Positions 48,701 through 60,000 of a stretch of 64,000 nucleotides of DNA are shown in pieces (the first letter of the stretch is position 1; every line of letters starts with the position of its first letter). A program made the position numbers and the translations under genes. A model generated the notes under the pieces. The model was given only the letters and a program-made list of their open reading frames with translations. It was not told where the DNA came from and ran no database searches. The stretch is from Apteryx mantelli (Eukaryota > Chordata > Aves > Apterygiformes > Apterygidae), in the NCBI RefSeq assembly GCF_036417845.1, contig NW_027118693.1, positions 5,585,510-5,649,509 on the forward strand. The letters are read 5' to 3'.

Positions 48701-51081
48701 GGTGGAGATTCGCTTCAAACTTGGCCTTGGATGCTCTAATCTGCGGGGATCTGGCCCAAAACCATGGGGATCCCCCTCAATACCAGGCTTGGACACCCCA
48801 ACTCACAGGGATCCAGCCCAAAACTATGGGGATTCCCCTCAAACCCGGCCTTGGGTGCTCAAATCTGCGGGGATCTGGCCCAAAACTATGGGGATTCCCC
48901 TCAAACCCGGCCTTGGATGCTCAAATCTGCGGGGATCTGGCCCAAACCGTGGGGATCCCCCTCAAACCTGGCCTTGGATGCTCAAATCTGCAGGGATCCA
49001 GCCCAAACAGTGGGGATCCCCCTCAGTACCAGGCTTGGACACCCAAACTCACAGGAATCCATCCCAAAACTATGGGAATTCCCCTCAAACCCAGCCTTGG
49101 ACGCTCAAATCGGCAGGGAACTGTCCCAAAACCACAGGGACCCACTCAAACCCAGCCTTGGATGCTCAGATCTGCAGGGATCCGTTCCAAAACCATGGGG
49201 ATCCCCCTCAATACCAGGCTTGGACACCCCAACTCACAGGGACCCACCCCAAAACTATGGGGATTCCCCTCAAACCCGGCCTTGGATGCTCAAATCTGCA
49301 GGGATCCAGCCCAAAACCACGGGGATCCCCCTCAAACCTGGCCTTGGATGCTCAAACCTGCAGGGATTCACCCCGAAACTGTGGTGCTCCACCCCTGACC
49401 CAGCCTGAGCCATCCAAACTCACAGGGATCCAGCCCAAAACTATGGGGATCCCTCTCAAACCCAGCCTTGGACACCTTAATCCACAGGGATCACTCCCGA
49501 ACCATGGGGATCCCCCTCAATACCAGGCTTGGACACCCAAATCCGCAGGGAGTCCTCCCAAAACCACAGGGACCCACTCAAAACCAGCCTTAGACGCTCA
49601 AACCTGCAGGGATCCATCCCAAACCATGGGGATCCCCCTCATAACCCAGTCTTGGACACCCAAATCCGCAGGGAACCATCCCAAAACTGTGGGGATCCTC
49701 CTCAAACCCACCTTGGACACCCCAATCTGCAGGGATCCATCCCAAAACCACAGGAAACCCCTCAAGCCCAGCTTTGGACATCCAAATCCCCAGGGATCCA
49801 TCCCAAAACTGGGGGATCCCCCCAAAACCATGGGGATCCACCCCGAACCAGGCCTGAGCCACCCGAATCCACAGGGAGCCAGCCCAAACCGTGGGGATCC
49901 ACCCCAGACCCAGCCTGGGGCACCCGAATCCACAGGGATCCATCCCAAACCGTGGGAATCGCCCTCCAAAACAGCCTCAGACACCCCCAATCCCCAGGGA
50001 TCCCTCCCAAAAACCGTGGGGATCCCCCCCCAAAACGGCGAGGATCCCCCTCCAGTGCAGCCTGAGCCACCCAAACCCACCAGGATCCGCCCCGAAACCC
50101 ACGGGGATCCCCTCCCCCCTCCCCCAGCCTGGCCGGAGGCACCCAAAGCCGCAGGAATCCACCCCAAAATCCATGGGGATCCCCCCAAAATCCAGCGTGA
50201 GCCTCTCCCGCCCCCCCCCCATGGCTCCCTATCTGGCAGGAGGCCCCTCCCCGAATTGCCCCCCATGGCTCCCTATCTGGCAGCCCCTTCCCTATGCCCC
50301 CCCATGGCTCCCTATCTGGCAGCCCCTTCCCTATGCCCCCCCATGGCTCCCTATATGGCACCCCCCTCCCCTATGCTCTCCCCCCATGGCTCCCTATATG
50401 GCACCCCCTCCCCTATGCCCTCCCCCCATGGCTCCCTATATGGCACCCCCTCCCCTATGCCCTCCCCCCATAGCTCCCTATCTGGCACCCCCCATGTCTC
50501 CCCCCCCCCATGGCTCCCTATCTGGCACCCCCTTCCCTACGGACTCCCCCATATCTCCCCCCCCCATGGCTCCCTAGCTGGCAGCTCCCCGGCTCCCTAT
50601 TTGGCACCCTCTCCCCTATGCCTCCTCCCCATAGCTCTTTATCTGGCAACCCCCATATCTCCCCCCCATGGCTCCCTATCTGGCAGCCCCCATTTCTTCC
50701 CCCCATGGCTCCCTATGTGGCAGCCCCTTCCCTACGGCCCCCCCCATAGCTCTTTATCTGGCAGCCCCCATATCTCCCCCCCACTGTTCCCCATGCGGCA
50801 GCCCCCCGGCTCCCTATGTGGCACCCCCTCCCTACGGCCCCCCCCATGGCTCCCTATCTGGCCGCCCCTCCCCTATGCCCCCCCACATGGCTCCCTATCT
50901 GGCACCCCCATGTGCCCCCCCCGCGGCTCCCTCTGCCACCCCCCCCCCGGCTCCGCCGGCGGCCGCCGCTACCTTTGAAGTACTCGTTGGCCCGCGCCTT
51001 CAGCGCCTCGGCCCGCTCCAGCGCGCCGGGGCTCGGGGGCCGCCCGGGGCCGCCGCTCTCCGCCCGCTCCCCCTCCGCCAT
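33779..51081 (-). CDS. PPP5C: Serine/threonine-protein phosphatase 5, complete 13-exon gene
   Basis: Exons in transcript order: 50973-51081, 48326-48567, 47294-47441, 45458-45579, 45309-45374, 45110-45208, 44851-44956, 44610-44752, 41802-41889, 41047-41086, 39387-39565, 36696-36777, 33779-33841. They total 1,487 bases, one short of 496 codons; human PP5 has 499 residues. The start ATG is at 51079-51081 (MAEGERAES, as in mammals). An N-terminal three-repeat TPR domain (about residues 20-145, including [20 protein letters not shown]) binds the Hsp90 C-terminus. The PPP catalytic domain carries GDTHGQ (about 237), GDFVDRG (about 266) and GNHET (about 298), which hold the two metals, and SAPNY later. 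The C-terminal [23 protein letters not shown] is the autoinhibitory helix. PP5 dephosphorylates Hsp90 clients such as steroid receptors, Cdc37 and Raf. Exon 10 (40 bases) lacks one base needed for frame. The exon 5 donor is the weak GTCGGT. Confidence 0.96.
33880..34455 (+). repeat. PPP5C intron 12 minisatellite, about 20-bp unit
   Basis: Repeats of CCCCCCCTTGGGGCAAA(C/T)A and the variant TTGGGGTATTTACCCCC. Confidence 0.85.
34560..36690 (+). repeat. PPP5C intron 12 minisatellite, about 22-bp GGGGGGCAGTTAGGGGTCCC unit
   Basis: About 2.1 kb of GGGGTCCC(A/G)GGGGGGCAGTTA units, strongly G-rich on the plus strand, running to the edge of exon 12. Each unit has several G-runs, so quadruplex formation on the non-coding strand is likely. 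Confidence 0.9.
36785..38170 (+). repeat. PPP5C intron 11 minisatellite, GGGGACA(C/T)G-type unit
   Basis: Short, irregular units such as GGGGACACGGGGACATG and GAGAGGGGACA, G-rich on the plus strand. Confidence 0.85.
38260..39330 (+). repeat. PPP5C intron 11 minisatellite, 68-bp unit
   Basis: A regular 68-base unit containing GATGCCACCACGGGGGATCC, CGAAGCCGGGTGACACCACC and CGGGGCACCACGAGACC. Repeat starts such as 38,561 and 38,629 are exactly 68 bases apart. Confidence 0.92.
39575..40985 (+). repeat. PPP5C intron 10 minisatellite, GTCACCCGGCCC-type unit
   Basis: Units of GTCACC(C/T)G linked with CACCTGGCCCCGTCACCC and GGCCCATTGCATGCTGTGTC. The array begins directly at the exon 11 acceptor, where its words (CGCGTCACCCGG) become the intron end. 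Confidence 0.88.
41100..41795 (+). repeat. PPP5C intron 9 minisatellite
   Basis: Units of roughly 40-60 bases, such as CCCCGGGACCCCCCATGG followed by TGGGTGTCGGACCCCC, fill the intron almost from exon 10 to exon 9. Confidence 0.85.
41930..43965 (+). repeat. PPP5C intron 8 minisatellite, GGGGACTCGAAACCGCC unit
   Basis: Units of about 35-50 bases, such as GGGGGGGACTCGAAACCGCC, ACCCCGCGCAT and CCTCAGCGCCCCCACGCG, fill about 2 kb. Confidence 0.88.
44045..44570 (+). repeat. PPP5C intron 8 minisatellite, about 140-bp unit
   Basis: GATGCCACCAGGGTTGGGGA or a close variant recurs at 44,104, 44,251, 44,391 and 44,531, giving a 140-147-base period. Confidence 0.85.
45740..47260 (+). repeat. PPP5C intron 3 minisatellites
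   Basis: Two blocks: 45,740-46,600 with CCTCACGGTGACCCCAAGG and GATCTTCATGGGGACC, and 46,600-47,260 with AGACCCCCAGGGACC and CTCCTAGACCCCCCAAGGAG. Both are C-rich on the plus strand. Confidence 0.85.
47514..47531 (+). repeat. Solo copy of the great-array core in PPP5C intron 2
   Basis: GGGGCCCAGGCGTCCGGG, a perfect orientation-A core, 15 kb from the main array and 73 bases from exon 3. Confidence 0.85.
47645..48260 (+). repeat. PPP5C intron 2 minisatellite, about 54-bp unit
   Basis: Units of AACACGGCTGTAGGGACACA, CTGACACCCCTGAGGGTGAC and ACAAGGTCCCTTA. Confidence 0.9.
48690..50200 (+). repeat. PPP5C intron 1 minisatellite, about 59-bp unit
   Basis: Units of CCTTGGATGCTCAAATCTGC, AGGGATCCAGCCCAAAACCA and TGGGGATCCCCCTCAAACC. 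Confidence 0.9.
50215..50935 (+). repeat. PPP5C intron 1 minisatellite, about 38-bp unit
   Basis: CCCCCATGGCTCCCTATCTG followed by GCAGCCCCTTCCCTATG, repeated up to 40 bases before the exon 1 donor. Confidence 0.9.
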
Positions 51082-51340
51082 GGCCGCGCCGTAAAGCGCC
51101 CCTAGCAACGCCGCGACCCCGCCGCGGCCGCCCCGCGCCGCCGCCCGCTGTCGCAAAAGCGGCGCCGCGCGGCGGGGCGGGGCGGGGCGGGGCGTCGCAA
51201 AAGCGCGCGGCGCCGCCGGCCACCATAGAGCGGCGCCAAGAGGGGCCAGAGCGGCCGTGCGCGCGGCCCCGCGCCGCCGCCGGCCACCATAGAGCGGCGC
51301 CAAGAGGGGCCAGAGCGGCCATGCCGACGGCCTAGGGCCA
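51082..51340 (-). promoter_or_regulatory. PPP5C CpG promoter with duplicated elements
   Basis: Very CpG-rich with GGCGGGGCGG GC boxes at about 51,172-51,192. TCGCAAAAGCG occurs twice (51,151 and 51,194). A 45-base unit containing GGCCACCATAGAGCGGCGCC occurs twice, 64 bases apart (51,212-51,256 and 51,275-51,320). On the gene strand the unit reads GGCGCCGCTCTATGGTGGCC. No TATA box is seen. Promoter role is inferred from position and composition. Confidence 0.6.
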
Positions 51341-51940
51341 CCGCGGGGCCTCCAAGCGCCCGCGGCGCCGTGTGCCTCCACCCGTGTCCCCTCCCGCCCC
51401 CCCCGCGTGTCCCCCCCCGTGTCCCCACACCCACGCGTGTCCCCACACCCCGTCCCCGAGGCCGAGTCGCTGCATTGCGTTGCCAAAGAGGTTTATGGCG
51501 CGAGCGAGCGGGCGGGTACAGGCGGCCGCGGCCTCGCGTGCAGGCGGTGGAGGGGGGGGGACACGCGTGTGTGCGACCGGGGTGCGGGGGGGGGAGGGAA
51601 CCGGTACATCCCGTGTGCGGTGACACGCGTGTTCCCGCGTCCCGTCTCCGTGTCCGCGCGGTCCGGCGTCCAGGTGGGCGCGCACACGCGTGTTCCCACG
51701 TGTGCAGGCGGAGGGGGAGGGGTGTTGCATAGCTCCATGCGCGTGGCGGCGGCGAGGCCGGGCACAAGCGTGTGCGACGGGGTCGGGGGGGGGCGCCGGG
51801 CGTGCGAGCGGCGCACGAGGGCGCCCCGGGCTGTGCGTGTGGGTCCAGCGGCTGCGGGGCCGGGCCCCGTCCTCGTGCGAGAGTCCCGTCCTCGTGCGAG
51901 GACCCCACGACCCGCCAGGACGGGTGGTTCAGGGCGGGTG
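51341..51940. other. CpG-rich intergenic sequence between PPP5C and the minisatellites
   Basis: Contains CCCCGTGTCCCC and GTGTGCG-type short repeats and many CpGs. No exon was recognised. At 51,873-51,900 two copies of CCGTCCTCGTGCGAG occur, which are reverse-oriented units of the array that follows. Confidence 0.45.
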
Positions 51941-52840
51941 GGCGCACGACGGCGTCTCGCACGAGGACAGGAGTCTCCCACGACGGCGGCTCGCACGAGG
52001 ATGGGACTCTCGCACGACGGCATCTCGCACGAGGGTGGTGATCTTGCACGACGGCGTCTCGCATGAGGACGGGACGCTCGCAGGATGGCGGCTCGCACGA
52101 GGACAGGAATCTCGCACGATGGCGTCTCGCACAAGGACAGGAATCTCGCACAACGGCGTCTCGCACAAGGACGGGACTCTCGCACAACGGTGGCTCGCAC
52201 GAGGACGGGACTCTCGCACGACGGTGCCTTGCACGAGGACAGGACTCTCGCACGATGGTGGCTCGCATGAGGACGGGACGCTCGCAGGATGGCGGCTCGC
52301 ACGAGGACAGGAATCTCGCATGACGGTGTCTCGCACAAGGACGGGACTCTCGCACGACGGTGGCTCGCACGAGGGTGGGACTCTCGCACGACGGTGGCTC
52401 ACACGAGGACGAGACTCTTGCACAACGGTGGCTCGCACGAGGACGGGATTCTCGCACAATGGCGTCTCGCACGAGGATGGGACTCTCGCAAGATGGTGGC
52501 TCGCACGAGGACGGGACTCTTGCACGATGGCATCTTGCACGAGGATGGGATTCGCACGACGGTGGCTCGCACGAGGACAGGAGTCTCGCACGACGGCATC
52601 TCACACGAGGACGGGACTCTCGCACGACAGCGGCTCGCATGGGGACGGGATTCTTGCACGACGGGGTCTCGCATGAGGGTGGTGATCTCGCACGACGGCA
52701 GCTCGCACAATGGTGGTGATCTCACACGAGGGTGGTGATCTCGCACGACGGCGGCTCGCACGAGGACAGGAGTCTCGCACGAGGACGGTGATCTCACACG
52801 AGGGTGGTGATCTCGCCCGGGGACGGTGATCTGGCCCGAG
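51941..52840 (+). repeat. 34-bp intergenic minisatellite
   Basis: About 26 units of GGCTCGCACGAGGACGGGAC and TCTCGCACGACGGT. CTCGCACGAG is a near-palindrome within each unit. Confidence 0.92.
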
Positions 52841-53180
52841 GGCGGCCGCCTCGCGCGGGGACAGGCACTTGCGGGAGGCTCTCGCACGAGGACGGTGATC
52901 TCGCACGAGGGCAGGCACTTGCACGGGGATCTCGCACGAGGACGGTAGGCTTGCGGGGGGGGCGGATCTTGCACGGGGATCTGGCCGGAGGGCGGCTCTC
53001 GCGCGAGGCTCTCGCACGCGGCCGTAGCACCAGGTGTGGGGGGGGTTCACGAGGCCCTCGCACGAGGGGGGGGATCTCGCACGGGGATCTCGTACGAGGG
53101 CGGCTCTCACGTGGGGATCTCATACAGGGATCTTGCACGGGGATCTCTCATGAGGGCCATGATCTCGCACAGGGACCTCG
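52841..53180 (+). repeat. Diverged transition between the 34-bp and 32-bp arrays
   Basis: Shorter, irregular copies of CTCGCACGAGGACGGTGATC and CTTGCACGGGGATC link the two regular arrays, suggesting that one evolved from the other. Confidence 0.75.
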
Positions 53181-53189
53181 CACGGGGAT

Positions 53190-53870
53190 CTAGCACAAGG
53201 GCGGCCATCTTGCATGGGGATCTCGCACGAGGATGATCTCACACGGGGATCTCGCACAAGGGCGGCCATCTTGCATGGGGATCTGGCACGAGGGCGGCCA
53301 TCTTGCATGAGGGCAGCTCTCGCATGGGGATCTCGCACGAGGATGATGATCTCACAGGGGGATCTCGCATGGGGATCTCGCACGAGGGCGGCCATCTTGC
53401 ACAGGGATCTCACACGAGGATGATGATCTCGCTTGGGAATCTTGCACGAGGGCGGCCATCTTGCACAGGGATCTCACACGAGGATGATGATCTCGCTTGG
53501 GAATCTTGCACGAGGGCGGCCATCTTGCACAGGGATCTTGCACGAGGGCGGCCATCTCGCACAGGGCTCATGAGGGCGGCCATCTCGCACGGGGCTCTCG
53601 CACGAGGGCGGCCATCTTGCACAGGGCTCTCACACGAGGGCGGCCATCTTGCACAGGGCTCTCGCACGAGGGCGGCCATCTTGCACAGGGCTCTCGCATG
53701 AGGGCGGCCATCTCGCACAGGGATCTCGCACGAGGGCGGCCATCTTGCACGAGGGCGGCCATCTTGCACGGGGCTCTCGCACGAGGGTGGCCATTTTGCA
53801 CGAGGGCGGCCATTTTGCACAAGGGCGGCCATTTTGCACGAGGGCGGCCATCTCGCACGAGGGCCGCGGC
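53190..53870 (+). repeat. 32-bp minisatellite carrying 18 YY1-like motifs
   Basis: Unit: GAGGGCGGCCATCTTGCACA followed by GGGCTCTCGCAC. Reading by eye there are 18 copies of GGCGGCCAT or GGTGGCCAT; 14 continue as CCATCTTG or CCATTTTG, matching the YY1 core CCATNTT, and four read CCATCTCG. Confidence 0.85.
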
Positions 53871-53921
53871 GGGGGGGGAGGGGGGGGGAGCCGGTACAAA
53901 AGGGGTCGTACGAAAGAGCAG

Positions 53922-53929
53922 TATAAAAG
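53922..53929 (+). promoter_or_regulatory. TATAAAAG box downstream of the YY1-like array
   Basis: A canonical TATA-box word on the plus strand, 50 bases past the last YY1-like copy and followed by GC-rich sequence. Transcription from it would be antisense to the HIF3A 3' end. No transcript evidence is available, so this may be chance. Confidence 0.25.
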
Positions 53930-54031
53930 GGGGAGGGGCCCCGGCGCTGGGGGCGGGGCCCCGGGTGGTCCCGGATGGGGACGGCGGCGGTGGGGGGGGG
54001 GGAGGGTTTTTTGGGGACCCCCCCCCCGGCC

Positions 54032-57000
54032 TCAGGGCCCCAGGGCGAAGCCGCCCCCCCCCGGGAAGCCTTCGGCGTCGTCGGCGTCGTCCTCCTCCTC
54101 CTCCTCCTCGGCAGCGGCCGGGGGGGGCCCTGGTTTGGGGGGGGGGCTGCGATCAGGGGCAACCGGGACCCCCAAAAGCAGGGACCCCCCCAACTCTGGA
54201 CCCCCCCTTGGATCAGAGACCCCCCTCCCCAAATCAGAGCCCCCCCCAAAATCAGGGCCCCCCCCCCCAAACAGGGGACCCCCATAGCAGGGACCCCCCC
54301 CGGAGAAGGGACCCCCCTAACAGGGACCCCCCCCCAAAACCAGGCACCCCCATAATAGCAGGGACCCCCCCCCGGGATAAGGGACCCCCCCACCAGGGAG
54401 CCCCCAAACCAGGGAGCCCCCAAACCAGGGACCCCCCCCCAAACAGGGGACCCCCCATAGCAGGGACCCCCCCAACCAGGGACCCCCCCAAAACAAGGAC
54501 CCCCCCCACCAGGGACCCCCCCCAGATAAGGGACCCCCCCAATTCAGGGACACCCCCCCCAAACCAGGGACCCCCCCAAACCGAGGACCCCCCCCACCAG
54601 GGACCCCCCAAAAACAGGGACCCCCCCCGGGATAAGGGACCCCCCCCCAAAACGAGGACCCCCCCCACCAGGGGCCCCCCCCAAACCAGGGACCCCCCCA
54701 AACCAGGGACCCCCCCCGGATAAGGGACCCCCCCAAACCGAGGACCCCCCAGATAAGGGACCCCCAAAACTGGGGACCCCCCCCAAAAAAAGGGACCCCC
54801 CCAACCGCGGACCCCCCCCCCAAACCAGGGACCCCCCCAAACCGAGGGTCCCCCCCCACCAGGGCCCCCCCCAAATCAGGGACCCCCCCCCAAACTGAGC
54901 CCCCCCCCCCAGGATCGGGGTCCCCCCCCCCCTCACCACGAGGCTCCGGCAGCCACCGGCCCCCGGCCCCCATCAGCAGCAGCCCCTGGGGGGGGGGGAC
55001 ACGGAGGGGGGGGGACACGTGGGGACGGCGCCCCTCGGTGTCCCCCCCCGTGTCCCCTCGTTGTCCCCCCCCCATGTCCCCTCGTGTCCCCAGGTCTGGG
55101 CCCCCCCCCCGAGTCCCCATGTCCCCCCCGTGTCCCCCCATCCCGTGTCCCCCCGTGTCCCATGTCCCCCCATGTCCCTGTGTCCATGTCCCTGTGTCCC
55201 ATGTCCCCCTGTCCCCCATGTCCCCCCATCCCATGTCCTCCTGTGTCCCCCTATGTCCCCATGTCCCCCCATCCCGTGTCCCCGTGTCCCCCTATGTCCC
55301 CATGTCCTATGTCCCCATGTCCCCCCATGTCCCCATGTCCCTGTGTCCATGTCCCTCATGTCCCCCCGTGTCCATGTGTCCCATGTCCCCCCATCCTGTG
55401 TCCCCCTGTGTCCCCCTATGTCCCCATGTCCTATGTCCTCATGTCCCCCCATGTCCCCATGTCCCTGTGTCCCATGTCTCCCTGTGTCCCCCCATCCCGT
55501 GTCCCTGTGTCCCCCATGTCCCCGTGTCCCCCATCCCGTGTCCCCATGTCCCCCATGTCCCCCCTTGTCCCCCATGTTCCTGTGTCCCCCATCCCATGTC
55601 CCCAAGTCCCCCGTGTCCCCATGTGTCCCCATGTCCCTGTGTTCCATGTCCCTGTGTCCCATGTCCCCATCCCGTCTCCCCATGTCCCTGTGTCCCCATG
55701 TCCCTCATGTTTCCCCTTGTCCCCCCATCCTGTGTCCCCATGTCCCCGTGTCTCCCCGTGTCCCCCCATCCCGTGTCCTCGTGTCCCTCATGTCCTCCCA
55801 TGTCCCCCCGTGTTCCCCTGTGTCCCCTTGGCCTTGCGTCCCCTTGGTCCCCCATGTCCCCCCATGTCCCCCTGCGTCCATGTGTCCCATGTCCCCCCAT
55901 CCCGTGTCCCCCCGTGTCCCCATGTTCCCCTATGTTCCCATGTCCCATGTCCTCATGTCCACGTGTCTCCCATGTCCCATGTTCTCATGTCGTGTCCCCA
56001 TGTCCCATATGTCCCCGTGTCCCCCCATGTCCCCCCATGTCCCCACCATGTCCCATGTCCCTCTGTCCCATTTCCCCCATCCCGTGTCCCGTGTCCCTAT
56101 GTCCCTGTGTCTCCTGTGTCCCATGTCATGTCCCATGTCCTCCCATGTCCCATGTCCCCGTGTCCCCCCATGTCACCATGTCCTGTGTCCCCCATGTCCC
56201 TGTGTCTCCTGTGTCCCATGTCCCTGTGTCCCATGTCCCCCCATGTCGCCATGTCCTGTGTCCCCCATGTCCTGTGTCTCCCGTGTCCCTGTGTCTCCCA
56301 TGTCCCATGTCCCTGTGTCCCATGTCCCCCCATGTCCCCATGTCCACGTTTCTGTGTCCGTGTCCCCCCATGTCCTCCCATCCTGTGTCCCCCAGGTCCC
56401 TGTGTCCCCCCATGTCCCCCATCCCGTGTCGTGTCCCCCGTGTCCCTGTCCCGTGTCCCCGTGTCCCGTGTCCCTACCAGGCGGGGGGGGCGGCCAGGCC
56501 GGGCTCCAGCTCGGGGCGCTTGAGGGGGCCCCCGGCGTCGTCGCTGCCACCGCCCGGCTCCAGGGCCCTGCGGGGCACCGCTGAGCCCCCCGCGCGCCCC
56601 CACACGCCTCCGACACGCCTCCGACACGCTTCCACATGCTTCCACACGCCTCCGACACGCTTCCCGCACGCCTCCACACGCCTCCGGCACGCCTCCACAC
56701 GCCTCCGACACGCCAATGTGCCTCCACACGCCTCCGACACGCTTCCCGCACGCCTCCGACATGCTTCCGACACGCTTCCGACACGCCTCCCTCGACACGC
56801 TTCACATGCTTCCATGCGCCTCCGACACGCCTCCACACGCCTCCGGCACGCCAATGTGCCTCCACACGCCTCCGACACGCTTCCCGCACGCCTCCGACAC
56901 GCTTCCACACGCTTCCGACACGCCAACGTGCCTCCACGCGCCTCCGACACGCTTCCCGCACGCCTTCAACATGCTTCCACATGCTTCCACACGCCTCCGA

Positions 57001-60000
57001 CACGCCAATGTGCCTCCACGCACCTCCGACACGCTTCCACACGCTTCCACATGCCTCCACACGCCTCCGACACGCTTCCCACATGCCTCCGACACGCCAA
57101 TGTGCCTCCACACACCTCTGACACGCTTCCACATGCTTCCACACGCCTCCGACACGCCAATGTGCCTCCACGCACCTCCGACACGCTTCCACATGCTTCC
57201 ACATGCCTCCACACACCTCCGACACGCTTCCCACATGCCTCCGACACGCCAATGTGCCTCCACACACCTCTGACACGCTTCCACATGCTTCCACACGCCT
57301 CCGACACGCCAATGTGCCTCCACGCACCTCCGACACGCTTCCACACGCTTCCACATGCCTCCACACACCTCCGACACGCTTCCCACATGCCTCCGACACG
57401 CCAATGTGCCTCCACACACCTCTGACACGCTTCCACATGCTTCCACACGCCTCCGACACGCCAACGTGCCTCCACGCGCCTCCGACATGCTTCCACACGC
57501 CTCCACACGCCTCCACACGCTTCCACACACTTCAGACACACCAACGTGCCTCCACACGCCTCCGACACGCTTCCACACGCTTCCGACACGCCAACGTGCC
57601 TCCACAAGCCTCCGACACGCTTCCCGCACGCTTCCGACACGCCAATGTGCCTCCACACGCCTCCGACACGCCAACGTGCCTCCACACGCCTCCGACACGC
57701 TTCCCGCACGCCTCCGACACGCTTCCACATGCTTCCATGCGCCTCCACACGCCTCCACACGCCTATGGCACGCCAACGTGCCTCCACACACCTCCACATG
57801 CCTACGACACACTTCCTGCACGCTTCCCGCATGCCTCGACATGCTTCCCACACGCTTCCGACATGCCAACGTGCCTCCACACGCCTCCAACATGCTTCCC
57901 ACATGCCGCGACACGCCTCCACATGCTTCCCACATGCCTCCACATGCCTCAAGACGCCTCCACACGCTTCCCACATGCTTCCCACATGCCTCCACACGCC
58001 TTCCATATGCTTCGACACACTTCCCACACGCCTCCACATGCCTCCACACACCTCCACATGCTTCCCACACGCCTCCACACGCCTCCACACACTTCCCACA
58101 TGCTTCCCACACGCTTCCCACACACCTCGACACACTTCCCACACGCCTCGACACACCAACGTGCCTCCACACGCTTCCCACATGCCTCGACACGCCTCCA
58201 CATGCTTCCCACACGCTACTGACACGCCTTGACACGCCAATGCACGCCAACGTGCCTCCACACGCTTCTGACACGCCAACACACCAACGCAACGCACGCC
58301 AACACATGCCTCCAGCACGCCTCGACATGCCTCTGGCACACTTCTGACATGCCAACGCACGCAACACACGTCAATGCACGCCTCCGACACACTTCCCACA
58401 TGCTTCCCACACGCCCTGACACACTTCCCACACACTTCCGACACGCCTCGACACGCTTCTGACATGCTGCTGACATGAGACACGCCAACGTGCCACCACG
58501 CGCTTCTGACACACCAACTCACGCCAACGCATGCCAGCACGCACCCCCAACACGCCTCGACATGCCTCTGACACGCTTCTGACACGCCAACACATGCAAC
58601 ACACCTCCGACACCCTTCTGACACGCTTCTGACACGCCAACACACCGGCACACACCTCCACATGCTTCTGACACACCTCCGACATGCCAACAAACGCCAA
58701 CACACGCCTCCCACACGCCTCGAACATACTTCTGACACACCTCGACACACCTTGACACGCTTCCCACACGCCTCAACATGCTTCCCACACACTTCCCACA
58801 TGCCTTGACACGCTTCCCACATGCTTCCCACACGCCTCCGACACTTCCGACATGCCAATGTGCCTCCACACGCTTCTGACACGCCAACGCATGCCAACGC
58901 ACACCAACACACACCTCCAACACGCCTCGACATGCCTCTGACACGCTTCTGACACGCCAACGCATGCAGCACAAGTGAACGCATGCCTCCGACACGCTTC
59001 CGACACGCTTCTGACATGCCAGCACACGCCTGCAACACACCAACACACCTCCACATCCTTCTGACACACCTCTGACACGCCAACACACGCCAACACACGC
59101 CTCCCACACGCTTCTGACATGCTTCCGGCATGCCAGCACATGCCACTATATGCCAGCACACGCAACACACGCTTCCGACACACCTCCACACGCGAACACA
59201 CACCAACACACACCTCCACACACCTCTGACATGCCTCAACATGCTTCTGACACGCCTCCCACACGCTGCCAACATGCCTCCCACATGCCTCCAACACGTC
59301 TCGTGCACAGGTGCCACGCACACGCCACGCACACGCGAGCACACGCTTCAGCCGCGGGATCCGGCTCCGCCCCCCCGGACACGCCCCCCCCGCCCGGACA
59401 CGCCCCTAACACGCACCCTTCCATGGACACGCCCCCACCCGCCCCTTGGACACGCCCCCTGCCCGAAACACCCTGCCCCAAGCCCCGCCCCCCTCCCGCG
59501 GGACACACCCCACCCGGGCACGCCCGCCAAACGCCCCGCCCCCCCGGCCGCAGAGGCCCCGCCCCCCCGCTGCACCCCCCCCATATCAGCCCCCGCCTCC
59601 TTTCTGGCCCCCCGCCGACCCCGCCCACTCCCCCCCCGCGGCGCCGGCCCCGCCCACCTCTTGCGGGGGGCGTGGCGCGCGGGGGGGCGGGGCCGGCCGA
59701 GGGCGGGGTCGCTGCCCCAGCGCGGCAGCGCCGGCGGGGGCGGGGCCGGGGGGCGGCGCCCGTGGAAGCTGCGGGCCCGGGGCCGCGGGGGCGGGGCCGG
59801 GCGCCGGGGGGCGGGGCCGGCGCGCGGGCCGCGGCCCCGCCCCCGCGGCGCCTCGGCCCCGCCCAGCTGGAAGTCGCCGTCCATGGGGATGTAGGGGGCC
59901 AACATGGCCAGGTCCAGCGGCCCCGCCTGCGCGACACCGCCCCGCTGCAGCGCCCCACTGCGACCCACTGCGCCCCACGGCACCCCACTGTGCCCCACTG

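Noticed and set aside
51941-53870. Regular repeats resembling a CRISPR array
   Set aside because: Units are contiguous tandem copies without unique spacers, in a vertebrate gene context with no cas genes.
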